A DNA stretch of 46,099 nucleotides from DAOTTI01 sp034437795. GTDB lineage: Bacteria > Chloroflexota > UBA11872 > UBA12225. Each line of letters opens with the position of its first letter. The stretch's first letter is position 1. A program made the position numbers and the translations under genes. Where the stretch lies: contig DAOTTI010000085.1 of assembly GCA_034437795.1 (NCBI GenBank), positions 1 to 46,099 on the forward strand, written 5' to 3'. This document shows, piece by piece, positions 33,201 to 41,080 of this stretch. The notes under the pieces were generated by a model that was given only the letters and a program-made list of their open reading frames with translations, was not told where the DNA came from and did no database searches.

Positions 33201-33462
33201 ATACCGGCGCCGCTTCGGCGCGGGGCGGCGCCGCGGCTGGAGCCATCGTCCCCAAGGTGACGCTCAGCAGCACGACGGCCAGCGCCAGGGGGAACCGCAC
33301 CCGCCTCAAGCGGCGCTCGTCGCCCAGCGGGCGTCTCCCCCGGGATGGCCCGGCAAAGAGGCGCCGCAGCTCCCGCCTCCAGCTGCCCCGGCCGCCCACC
33401 GCGCGTTGCCCGCCGCCCCCCGCGCTATCCTGCCCGCCGCGGACCATCGTACAAGCGCTCAT
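30211..33462 (-). CDS. Secreted metalloprotease-like protein with ASH/Ig-like repeats
   Basis: Translation begins at ATG 33462 behind GGAGG, giving 1083 residues. After a basic stretch, RFPLALAVVLLSVTLGTMAP is an export signal ending near AEA. The catalytic-type domain has AAQEMMHGYGLYLHSR and YGDAWDVMSADTFG, the HExxHxxGxxxH plus Met-turn layout of M6-like peptidases but with Gln in place of the first His. It continues with an Ig-like domain, two OmpL-47-type segments (FWAMDNAGNVEYPK and FFWATDQAGNVEPM) and four ASH/choice-of-anchor-D-type repeats starting SPTSLSFGSQVFGTT. No sorting signal is seen. Peptidase activity is uncertain because of the substitution. Confidence 0.75.
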   Translation of the reverse strand: MSACTMVRGGQDSAGGGGQRAVGGRGSWRRELRRLFAGPSRGRRPLGDERRLRRVRFPLALAVVLLSVTLGTMAPAAAPPRAEAAPVSGNTKWAIIACKFQDVAGEPKALSVLRDFFSESGAGKGGVFDYFKDVSYGAIDLTGSTVHGWYTMPFTLQQHLNLGGPQPGGRPQKLQACVDAAMKDPHFPASMIASSYYGIVVFWNDDAGQYWGGQQSVTIGGTTRTFGTAALTASSLRIPTAAQEMMHGYGLYLHSRCYDGAEYGDAWDVMSADTFGSGSTCGYANPTFQRSPFGQSGPGLIAPYRAWFGWIPASRIRYTAGPATVTLAALDDASRPGDLMVQVPIGLSSAIYTVEFRRRAGWDQGLPADAVVVHQVLPGGQTYLMKSGSAGRTGLGVGDTFADPAVNNNVGITVLGIDRQNGTATVWIGGVPPVSTATLSPALNAVGWTNRDTTVTISAQVSGSSSVYNSPTAIQSITYESVAGSAQLIPRTAAGGASTSVVISKEGQTTLRFWAMDNAGNVEYPKQVVVRLDKTAPRTSASTAGGVLMLSASDGGSGVKQIQYQMNGGPVQTVLGSYAQLSVPSPGPTDVFFWATDQAGNVEPMQGMRFEARLLVSPTSLSFGSQVFGTTSAPQTVTLKNGGNLNLTIKSFGTSDPQFGTTSAGVAMPCGTPPITLAPNAFCNVGVTFSPTGPYPAGPRTAVLGISHDGNNGTSRAGETSVPLDGVAKGVPTAKLSPTTLAFPRQRVGATGTLGLYLTNDGTDTLSISGISIGGTNAGEFAISTAPAAPPLVACGVPPTTLAAGQSCVIVVAFTPSVAGQRSATLTITHNANNVPGSQSTVTLDGTGVEPTITLTPSALSFGTLKPGAISAPQQVTLTAGGQMELMIYGFGVSGTNAADFWIEGDVRCSPRPAVLTPGYSLDPGAMCTFNLVFRPSAAGARSATLEIATNATPGVHTVALSGSGASAAPPPAPAVSLDPMKWDFGEQPAGTTSHPVEVALTNSGGAKLQIKGVWVSGKFAADFPILKESCSGAVLAPGTACVVYVAFAPAGPDLRWALLEFHDDAADSPQQVELAGYGAVYE

Positions 33463-33989
33463 CGTCGTATCCTCCTTGAAAGTGCTGAGCCCACGGTACG
33501 CCCCTTTCCATCGCCGCGCTGCGACGGCCCTCACTCCCCGGCTGTGATCTGCGTCACACTGCCGTGCTGGGGCCCCTGTGGGTGCACCCGGCGCTTCCGG
33601 GCGGGGCGCCGCTGGGTCCCGTCGGCCTTTGGTCGTCCCGCCTCCTGCCGGCTCCCTCCTCGCCACTCCCTCATCGCTCGTCCACTACTCCCCCCTCTGG
33701 CGGAAACTCTGGGTGAAGGGCAGGGCTCCGCTAGACGGGAACACTGGCGGCACCCGGCCCCTGCGCTCAGCCGCGACCGGCGCCCCCGCGCCGTTACACT
33801 GAACGGCGGAGACGCCAGCAATTGGGCCGTCGGGACGGAGTGGGCTGGCCCCTGGTGCTAGCTTGCGCGCACTCGCTCACCGGGTCCGGCGCACCCGCCA
33901 CGGGTGGCGAGCAGGGGGAATGGCCGGCGCTCTCGAAACAGGAGACTCGATCAGCGGAGGCGCCGCTGCGGCCAATACGGTGGGACAAT
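33463..33989. other. Divergent intergenic region
   Basis: No gene is supportable in the 500 bp between the exported protein and the acetyltransferase. CCTCC at 33471-33475 is the ribosome site of the minus-strand gene. Frames that extend across from 33822 carry non-homologous sequence before residue 57 of the acetyltransferase reading. No clear promoter was found. Confidence 0.45.
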
Positions 33990-34925
33990 ATGGACTGGCG
34001 AACCTTCCGTGACGATGACCTGCCCGAGATCGCCGCCCTGCTGGCGCAGACGCTCACCTACGACCGGCCCACCGCCGCCAGCGTGCGCTACCTCCTGCTG
34101 GAAGACCCCGGCTTTGACCCTCACCTGATCTGGATCGCCACCGATCCAGGCCACGGCCGGCGCGTCGTAGGGTTCGCTGCCGGCGCGCTCCCCGACGAGC
34201 GCCTGCAGTGCCCGGGCGGCGTCAAGCTCTTTGCCGTCGCGCCCGAGTACCGCCGGCAGGGGGTCGCCAGCCGCCTCTTCGACTTGGTCGAAAATACTCT
34301 GCGCCAGCGTGGCGTCACCGAGTGCGTCGCCGTCAACTGCGGCCACCACCGGCTCTCGCTCGGCCTGGACGTACGCTACACGGCCGCGCTCTGCTTCCTG
34401 CTGAGCCGCGGCTACGAGCAGACCGGCACGACGCAGGACATGGAAGTCGACCTCGTCGGGCCGGAGGCGCCGGACCTGAGCACCGAAGCCGGCGAGGCGC
34501 GGCTGCGCGAGCAGGGGATTGCCGTCCGCCGCGCCACCGCTGCCGACCGCGACTGGGTGACGCAAGGCGTCGAGCGCGAGATGGCACCGCCGGTCCCCAG
34601 CCGGCGCTGGGCCTACCTGGCCGACCAGGCCTTTCGCTCCTGCCCGCCCACCATCGAGGTGGCGGAAGACACCCGCACGGGCGCCTTTCTGGGGTTCGCC
34701 GCCTACAACGCCGCGCGCTGGGGGGTCCTCGGCCCCATGGGCGTGGCGCCGCAGGCGCGGCACAAGGGGCTGGGCAGCGTCCTGCTCAAGCGCTGCCTGC
34801 GAGACATGCAGGCCGACGGCTTCACGCGCGGCGAGATCTTCTCAGTTGGGCCCATCCTCTTCTACGGCCGGACCATCGGCGCACGCATCTCTCGCGTCTA
34901 CTACCGCTACGCCAAACGCCTCTGA
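33990..34925 (+). CDS. Double-GNAT acetyltransferase
   Basis: From ATG 33990 (MDWRTFRDDDLPEIAALL, a usual GNAT first strand) the product is 311 residues. The N-terminal GNAT has the acetyl-CoA loop VAPEYRRQGVASRLFDLVE; the C-terminal GNAT has VAPQARHKGLGSVLLKRCLR. It resembles two-domain enzymes such as mycothiol synthase in layout, but the substrate cannot be told. The frame is open upstream to 33822, though that part looks non-coding. It stands alone on this strand. Confidence 0.8.
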   Translation: MDWRTFRDDDLPEIAALLAQTLTYDRPTAASVRYLLLEDPGFDPHLIWIATDPGHGRRVVGFAAGALPDERLQCPGGVKLFAVAPEYRRQGVASRLFDLVENTLRQRGVTECVAVNCGHHRLSLGLDVRYTAALCFLLSRGYEQTGTTQDMEVDLVGPEAPDLSTEAGEARLREQGIAVRRATAADRDWVTQGVEREMAPPVPSRRWAYLADQAFRSCPPTIEVAEDTRTGAFLGFAAYNAARWGVLGPMGVAPQARHKGLGSVLLKRCLRDMQADGFTRGEIFSVGPILFYGRTIGARISRVYYRYAKRL

Positions 34926-35430
34926 CCGCGACGCCCGCTACGCCTGTGAGCAGGGCTACCACTGCACCAGCCGCCTCTGACCAGGACAGCGCCCGCAGCT
35001 TGGGGCGAGTAGCGACGAGCGAGTGCCGAGGAGTGAGTGCCGAGGAGCGAGGAGCGAGGAAGGAGCCATCACCGCCGCCCACTTCGCGGGCTCCCGCTGT
35101 CCCAAAGGGAGAGAGAACAACGGGCCCTCACCCTAACCCTCTCCCAAAGGGAGAGGGAGCCTCCGCTAGGGTCGTAGCGTCGGCCTCAAGCCCCTCACCC
35201 TCACTCTCTGACAAAGGGTGAGGGCCCCTTGCTCGTTCCTCGGCACTCGCTACTTGTGAACCATACGCGGGAGGAGTATCCTGCCTCTGAGGGATGTGGC
35301 GCCGCCAAGGGGACCGACGCGGGCTGCGCCAGGGTGTATCAGGGTGCGCCTCGCGGCAGCCCCGTTGCGTCGCCCCCTGTGGCGCGTGCGATCGCGTGCG
35401 ATCGCGTGCGATTGCGAAGGAGGTGCCAAC
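34926..35430. other. Repeat-rich intergenic region
   Basis: No gene. At 35006-35060 there are microrepeats GAGTAGCGACGAGCGAGTGC and GAGGAGCGAGGAGCGAGGA, the reverse complement of the CTCGCTACTCG family. At 35137-35157 is a perfect hairpin CCCTCTCCC-AAA-GGGAGAGGG. At 35192-35224, CCCTCACCC pairs with GGGTGAGGG. CTCGGCACTCGCTACT follows near 35239-35254. A 10-bp unit GCGTGCGATC is repeated three times at 35384-35413, just before the ribosome site of the next gene. Confidence 0.7.
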
Positions 35431-36765
35431 GTGCCCACAGTGTCTTCCGTCGTCGCCCCCAGGATCACCCGTACGCGGGTGGTTCGTGGCGCCCTGCTCG
35501 GCGGCCTGATCTCGCCGGCAGCGTCCATCCTGGCAGCGTGCAGCCGGCCCGGCGCGGAGCCGGCCACCATCTCCGCCAGGCCCGCGTCACTTGTGCTGCA
35601 CACGGACTGGCTCGGCCCGGGCCCGCGGGGGCAGGTGACCGAGAAAGGGCTGGCCGAGTTTCAGCAGCGCTTCCCGCACATCAAGGTCAGCGCCGAGCCC
35701 CTACCCGGCGACACGGCGGAGAAGCTCACCGCCCTCATCGCCAGCGACTCTATTGGCGACGTGGCCCTGTGGACCCACCACCTGGTGGTCTACTTCGCCA
35801 AGCGGAACTTCTTCACTGATCTCCGGCCCTACCTCAAGACCTTCCGCTATTCGCTGGACGATGTCTACTACGTGCCGGAGATCATCCAGTACGAGCACAA
35901 GCTGATCGCCGTCCCCTTCCAGCTCAACCTCTTCGACTGGATCTACAACAAGACGCTGTTCAAGCAGGCCGGCGTCCAGCCGCCTCCCGATAACTGGACC
36001 TGGGATCAGTTCATCGCCACCGCCCGGCGCCTGACCGATCCCGAAAAGAACCTGTGGGGCATCGAGTGGACCGTCAACCACCCCAACTGGATGACCCCAA
36101 TCTGGGCCAACGGCGGCAGCCTGCTGAACGCCACCTTCACCAAGACGACGCTTGCCGAGCCTCCGGCCGCGGAGGCCATTGAGCTGGTGCTGGACCTGGT
36201 GCACAAGCATCGTGTGGCGCCGCTGCCGGCGGTCCACCGCGAGAAGCAGCTAGGCTTCTCGAAGGGCACCTACGCGCTGGCCATCGGCAACTCCCCTGGA
36301 CGGGCGCTGGACAAGGCCCTGGCCGACGCCGGCCAGATGGAGTGGGACTTCTGCTACATGCCGGCCCTGCCCCGCACCGGCAGGCGGACGGTGCAGGCCA
36401 ATCTCCAGCCATACGTCGTGCCGGCGACGAAGCGGGCCACGGTGGACCAGGCGGTGCAGCTCGCCTTCTTCATGGGCGGCGAGTACGTCCAGGGCCTGAT
36501 CGCCGATACGGGCGCGGCCGCACCGACCTTCAAGAAGCTGATCGATAGCGACCGCTACCTGGTGCCGGCGCACCGGCGCAAGGTGGTGCTGGACGGCCAC
36601 GCCTATCGCCGGGGCATGGGCTCGAACTTCGAGCATTACGTCCCATGGCGGCGGGCGGTCGAGGCTGAGCTGGTCAAGGGCTGGGATGGGGTGCAATCGG
36701 CGCGGGACACGGCGCTCCAGGCCACCCTGGCCGGCGACGCCGCCCTCGCCGCCGCCGGAACGTAA
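35431..36765 (+). CDS. Extracellular solute-binding lipoprotein (ABC sugar importer type), copy 1
   Basis: GTG 35431 follows AAGGAGG by seven bases and gives 444 residues. The signal region RVVRGALLGGLISPAASILAAC ends in a lipobox with the lipidated Cys. The mature protein has family-1 solute-binding features: FQQRFPHIKVSAEPLPG, IAVPFQLNLFDWIYNKTLFK and TWDQFIATARRLTDPEKNLWG. It would capture a sugar or oligosaccharide outside the membrane. No permease gene is adjacent. It is related to the proteins at 38372 and 39756 (shared WTWDxxxxxARKLT and HRHxVAP motifs), so this is a tandem family. Confidence 0.87.
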   Translation: MPTVSSVVAPRITRTRVVRGALLGGLISPAASILAACSRPGAEPATISARPASLVLHTDWLGPGPRGQVTEKGLAEFQQRFPHIKVSAEPLPGDTAEKLTALIASDSIGDVALWTHHLVVYFAKRNFFTDLRPYLKTFRYSLDDVYYVPEIIQYEHKLIAVPFQLNLFDWIYNKTLFKQAGVQPPPDNWTWDQFIATARRLTDPEKNLWGIEWTVNHPNWMTPIWANGGSLLNATFTKTTLAEPPAAEAIELVLDLVHKHRVAPLPAVHREKQLGFSKGTYALAIGNSPGRALDKALADAGQMEWDFCYMPALPRTGRRTVQANLQPYVVPATKRATVDQAVQLAFFMGGEYVQGLIADTGAAAPTFKKLIDSDRYLVPAHRRKVVLDGHAYRRGMGSNFEHYVPWRRAVEAELVKGWDGVQSARDTALQATLAGDAALAAAGT

Positions 36766-37038
36766 TGCCACAGTTGCACGTCCGTGGTGGCTGAGCCGGC
36801 GGGCACTGCCCTCGGCTAGCGGTGCAGTCCGGCGCTGGCACGGACGCTGCAGGGCTGTCGACACCGAGGGAGCAGAGCGGGCATGCGCCGAACCGGCAGG
36901 ACCACTAGTGCTGTTTCAGACGACCTCCTTGGGAATGCAAGCCCGCGCACCAGGGAAGGCAATGCCAAATCGCTGGCCTGATGGTGCACTAGCGCGTGCC
37001 AGCACCACGCTCTGGCACACAGGTAAGGGAGAACGGCC
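36766..37038. other. Intergenic spacer
   Basis: No gene recognised. A GGGAG...CATGCGCCG segment near 36869-36890 partly resembles the start of the following broken gene (37027-37050), so an older partial duplication of its leader is possible. Confidence 0.35.
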
Positions 37039-37697
37039 ATGCGCCGGATCAGACGGACTGCGGGACACTAGCTCAGCCGGCCGGTGTCGGCCGGGCTCGC
37101 CGCCGGCCTCGGCGCGCTGGGGCTGGCCTGGCTGTTGGCCGAGCCATACACCGGAGCGGCGCTCCCGCGGCAGGGATCAGCCCCTGTGGCGACGCGACTG
37201 CTCTCGCCTGGGGCGCCGCCGGGGACGCCCACGCCCTATCCTGGCCTACGCATCCCACCCACCGCTTGCCCGCCGGAGACCAGCCCGCAGCCGACGTGGA
37301 CGGTGCCGCCCAACGCCTCGCTCACCCGCACGTTCCAGGCGCGCGCGACCCAGCCGCCGGTGACGCTGCCGCCGGAGCGGACGCCGGTGATCGTCACGCC
37401 CAGCGCTCCCTGGGCGAACTACACCGCCTCCCACCTGGGCTTCGCCTTCAGCTACCCAGCCAACTGATCCCTGGAGGTGCCCAGGGTTTCTGCCACGCAT
37501 TTTTCCAAGGATGGCTACGGGGTGACGCTCATGAAGTTCCGAAACAAGCCGCTGTGCTGGTGGCGGTCGCCCGTGGAGACCTCGTCTACACCTTCTCCTA
37601 CGCTCCTGCCAACTCGCGCCACTTCGGCGCGTTCAACCGCATCATCGACAGCTTCCGCGTGCCATGGGTCGCCTGCGCCCACACCTGGTGCCGCTAG
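37039..37697 (+). pseudogene. Decayed exported-protein gene
   Basis: ATG 37039 follows GGGAG, but TAG 37069 stops the frame after ten codons. The same frame then reads a signal-like VSAGLAAGLGALGLAWLLAE, a Pro/Thr-rich linker, and SHLGFAFSYPAN before TGA where YPANW is expected (TGG to TGA). After a further +1 shift near 37550, VLVAVARGDLVYTFSYAPA and FGAFNRIIDSFRV complete the domain. The 'LGFSFxYPxxW...FxxIxxSFRV' pattern is that of small extracytoplasmic domains of unknown function. At least three lesions make it a clear pseudogene. Confidence 0.72.
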
Positions 37698-37774
37698 CAT
37701 CCGCACCGGTGGAGCTGAACCGCGATCGATCGAGGAAGATGATGATCGAAGGTGATGCGCAGCGCCACCGCTGC

Positions 37775-38098
37775 TCAGGGGGCGCGTTGCGCACGCAGTG
37801 CCCGCAAACGGGCGGCTACTGGTACGGGTAGCGTCTGGCGCCGGATGTGGTCCACCGCCCTGGCAGGCCGCTTGATCTCCCGCTCCATCTCCTCAGCGTG
37901 GTCGTGGTAATACGCCAGGACTGAATGCACCTGTGCCCCGGTCAATTCCGAGTAGTGGTGCTGCAGCTCTTCCGCGCTCCAGCCGTGCGCCTTGTTCTGC
38001 TCAATCAGCGACACGACCTTGTAGCCGGTGCCGGCGACAAACGGCACGCCACTCTCGCTCAGTTCGATGTGTCGGTAGCCCGTAGCGGCAGTAGACAT
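37775..38098 (-). CDS. DUF433-family antitoxin-like protein
   Basis: The 107-residue protein has the DUF433 layout: YRHIELSESGVPFVAGTGYK, a helix-turn-helix-like region WSAEELQHHYSELTGAQVHS, and VLAYYHDHAEEMEREI. DUF433 proteins are usually antitoxins next to a PIN-like toxin gene, but none is found on either side, so it is an orphan. The basic C-terminal tail (PVPVAARLRALRAQRAP) is longer than usual. It is the only minus-strand gene in this part of the window. Confidence 0.78.
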   Translation of the reverse strand: MSTAATGYRHIELSESGVPFVAGTGYKVVSLIEQNKAHGWSAEELQHHYSELTGAQVHSVLAYYHDHAEEMEREIKRPARAVDHIRRQTLPVPVAARLRALRAQRAP

Positions 38099-38371
38099 GC
38101 GGCGAGCCCCTCAATCGCGTGGCCGGCTCGCCGCATAGCACGATCACGCGCAGGCTCGAGAGGAGGCCGTGCCAGGACGCCGAACCTGCGGCCCAACGCC
38201 CGCCGCGGGTCGCGGACGAGCTCGCCCGCCTGCGTATGGGGGATACGGCGCGCCCCGCCGGCGCACGGTCGGTTGCGCCGGCCGCTTCGCCGGGCTATGG
38301 TGTGTATTGCACCCGCCGTCGTCTTCGGGTACTCGGCGTACCCGGGCGAGGTGAGCGAGGGAGAAGCAGCC
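38099..38371. other. Intergenic region before the second sugar-binding protein
   Basis: No gene is supported. A toxin partner for the DUF433 gene was looked for on both strands and not seen. TTGCGC and TATGGT with about 17-bp spacing (near 38274-38306) is a possible but weak promoter for the plus-strand gene. Confidence 0.35.
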
Positions 38372-39712
38372 ATGGTGGTATCGCTACGATCTCCGGTCAC
38401 CCGCGCACGGTTCGTCCGCGCCGCGGGAAGCACGCTGGCCCTGGCCACGCTAGCGGCCTGTGGGCCAGTGGGCGGCGGCGCCACGGGAGCCTCGGCCACC
38501 GTCCAGGCCGCCATCCAGGCCAAACGGCCGGTCACCCTCTTGATCGATAACGACTGGACGCAGGGCGACCGGCTGAAGGTGGTCCAGGCCTGGCTGGAGC
38601 GGGCGAACAAGGTCTACGCCCACATCAAGACCGACCTGCGCGAGACGGCGGAGTCCCAGGAGAAGACAATCGCCATGTTCGCTGCCGAGCAGCAGGGCGA
38701 CCTGGTGCAGCTCGACCAGCACATGGTCCCCGTCTTTGGACCTAAAGGGGCGCTGCACGACATCTCGTCTACCCTGGCCGCGCTCAAGTTCGACGTGAAC
38801 AGCCTCTACGATATCCCCAATATCACCCACTGGGAAGGCAAGCGCCACGGCCTGCTCATCCAGCTCAATTCGTTCAACTGGCTGATCAACGTCAACGCCT
38901 TCCAGGAGGCCGGGCTGAAGGAGCCGGCCGCCGGCTGGACCTGGGACGACCTGGTGGACGTGGCCAGGAAGCTGACCCGCACGCCCGGCGCGCAGGGCGG
39001 GCGCTGGGGCACCAACATCTCCGGCGAGCCGTACCACTTCTTCTGGTCCGCCAATGCCCCCTACCTGGACCCCAAAGGAACCAGGAGCCTCTGGGATACC
39101 CCTCCGGTACGGGAGGTGGTGCAGTGGCTGGTGGATCTGGTGCAGCGCCACCGCGTCGCGCCCACCCAGCGCGAGGCGACGGAGAAGCGCCTCAGCTTCA
39201 ATAATGGCGACTACGCCATTAATCAATACGCCGTACCCACCCCGGCCATCACCAGGGCCGTCGACGGCCGCTTCCAGTGGGACGTCGTCCCCGCGCCCAA
39301 GCATCCCAAGACCGGCAAGGCGGTGAACACCGTCACCGGCCATAACTACCTCATCACCAAGAAGGCTGTGCAGCGGGGCGTCGTCACTGAGGCGGCGCAG
39401 GTCCTGATCGAGCTCTACGACAAGCAGATCCAGGAGCTCTACATCAGCGGCCTCAGCGTCGGTTCGCTGCCCATCCTCAAGTCCGTCGCCGCCCGCGCAG
39501 GCAACATGGAAGGGATGCCCAGGAACTTCAAGATCGCCCTCGACGTCATCTCGACCGGCCAGAACTTCGAGAAGGTGATCGGCTTCCTGGATTTCCACCG
39601 CGCTTGGCGTCCGGAGTTCTGGAAGGCGCTGGATGGTGAGGTGTCGGTCGAGCAGGCCGTGATCAATATGACCCGCGCCAGCGACGCCGCGCTACAACAG
39701 GCCGCACGCTGA
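38372..39712 (+). CDS. Extracellular solute-binding lipoprotein, copy 2
   Basis: ATG 38372 gives 446 residues; the longer open frame upstream lacks homology. The signal FVRAAGSTLALATLAACG ends in a lipobox. The body has LLIQLNSFNWLINVNAFQEA, WTWDDLVDVARKLTRTPG, VVQWLVDLVQRHRVAPTQRE and a C-terminal helix FWKALDGEVSVEQAVINMTR typical of family-1 sugar-binding proteins. It shares motifs and spacing with the copies at 35431 and 39756. A transporter membrane component is not in the window, so it either uses one encoded elsewhere or only tethers ligand. Confidence 0.87.
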   Translation: MVVSLRSPVTRARFVRAAGSTLALATLAACGPVGGGATGASATVQAAIQAKRPVTLLIDNDWTQGDRLKVVQAWLERANKVYAHIKTDLRETAESQEKTIAMFAAEQQGDLVQLDQHMVPVFGPKGALHDISSTLAALKFDVNSLYDIPNITHWEGKRHGLLIQLNSFNWLINVNAFQEAGLKEPAAGWTWDDLVDVARKLTRTPGAQGGRWGTNISGEPYHFFWSANAPYLDPKGTRSLWDTPPVREVVQWLVDLVQRHRVAPTQREATEKRLSFNNGDYAINQYAVPTPAITRAVDGRFQWDVVPAPKHPKTGKAVNTVTGHNYLITKKAVQRGVVTEAAQVLIELYDKQIQELYISGLSVGSLPILKSVAARAGNMEGMPRNFKIALDVISTGQNFEKVIGFLDFHRAWRPEFWKALDGEVSVEQAVINMTRASDAALQQAAR

Positions 39713-39755
39713 GCCGCCACGAACGGGCACAGCGCCAGGCACAGACAGAGGGGAG

Positions 39756-40933
39756 ATGGCGTACATCCCACGTGGCCCGCTCCGTGAAGTTAGTGAAGGA
39801 AGCATAGCGTCCACCGGCTCCGGGCCAGCACTTACCCGCGCCCGGTGGCTCAGAACCCACCTGGCCGGGGCGGCCGCTTCGGTCCTGGCCGCCTGCGGCC
39901 TGCCGGCGGGCGGCGAGCCTGCCGGCGCCACCGCCCAGCCGGTGACGATCCAGTGGATGACCGACTGGACGGGCGGCGCGCGGGGCGAGGCCACCAAGCA
40001 GTCGATCCCCGCCTTCGAGGCGCAGTTCCCCAGGATCAAGCTGGACATGCAGGCCGTCCAGTCGGATAGGTATGAGACGTTCTCCGCCCATCTAGCCGCG
40101 GGGACGCTCCCTGACGTCATGCTCTTCAGCGGTAACTTCTTTGAGTACTGGGCCGAGCGCAACGTGTTCGTGGACATCGGCCCGCTGCTGCGCAAGTACC
40201 GCTTCGACAAGGACTCCGTGTGGTGGGAACCGCAGTACTTCGAGTACAAGGGTAAGGTCCAGTCGATCTGACGTCCTACACCGAGCCCATCCGCACGGTG
40301 CTCGATTAGCCCAAGCAGCTGGAGGTGCTGGAGTATGCCGTCGGCCTCATCCACCGGCACCAGGTGGCCCCGGTGCTGGAAGGGAGCAATGCCGTCAGGG
40401 GGCTCAGCTTTGATAAGGGCAACTTCGCCATCACCGTTAGCAACTCGGCCAAGGCGCTGGCTACCGGGATTAAGGATCAGTTCCAGTGGGAGGTCATGCC
40501 CACGCCCCGCTGGGCCGGCACGAGAAACCGCGTCACCAACTGGAACCACCAGGGCCACATCGTGATGAAAGTAGCGGAGCAGCGCGGCCACGGCGACGCG
40601 GCGACGCAGTTTGCCATCTGGATGGCCGGTGAGGGAGGCCAGACCATTGTGGCCAGGACCGGTGGCGCCACGCCAGTCCATAAGAAGACGGCCACCAGCC
40701 CGGTCTACCTTGACGGCGGGCCGCCTAACCTCAAGCTGCAACTGGAGATGCTCACCAGGAAGCCAGACCAGTGGGCCCGCGGCTTTCGTATCTGGAAGCA
40801 CTTCCAACCGTGGTTCGCCGCCATCACTCCTATCCTGGCCCTGGGCTTCGCCGGCGAGATCTCTGTGCGTGAGATGGCGATCCGCGCCACCCAGGCCGGA
40901 AACGCCGCCCTGGACGCAGCCGCCGCGCGCTGA
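39756..40933 (+). pseudogene. Decayed third solute-binding lipoprotein gene
   Basis: ATG 39756 after GAGGGGAG encodes a good lipoprotein start (LAGAAASVLAACG) and the first lobe up to YFEYKGKVQSI, then stops at 40271. Homology resumes in another frame at SYTEPIRTVLD, is broken by TAG near 40307, and continues from VLEYAVGLIHRHQVAP to 40933. Comparison with copy 2 shows about 70 residues of the hinge region missing between the parts (the QLNSFNWLI and WTWDD segments). A frameshift, a nonsense codon and a deletion make it a pseudogene. It follows copy 2 by 43 bp. Confidence 0.85.
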
Positions 40934-41080
40934 AACCCCGAGTCGCCGCGCGGAACCTTGGGGCGGCATGGCCGCTGCACATGATCTCCTCGCACGGCGG
41001 CCCTCGTTCCCCCTCTCCCACACGGAGAGGGGGCCAGCGCGCACCGTATCATTCGGAGCAATTCGGAGCACAGGAGCACG
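40934..41080. other. Intergenic hairpin and 10-bp repeat
   Basis: A perfect 10-bp hairpin, CCCCCTCTCC with loop CACAC and GGAGAGGGGG, sits at 41009-41033 and belongs to the same family as at 789 and 35137. ATTCGGAGCA occurs twice in tandem at 41051-41070, just before the CAGGAG ribosome site of the next gene. Confidence 0.65.

Noticed and set aside
37775..38371. A PIN-like (DUF5615) toxin partner for the DUF433 gene
   Set aside because: Neither flank has a frame with the acidic residues of such toxins; the antitoxin appears to be an orphan.
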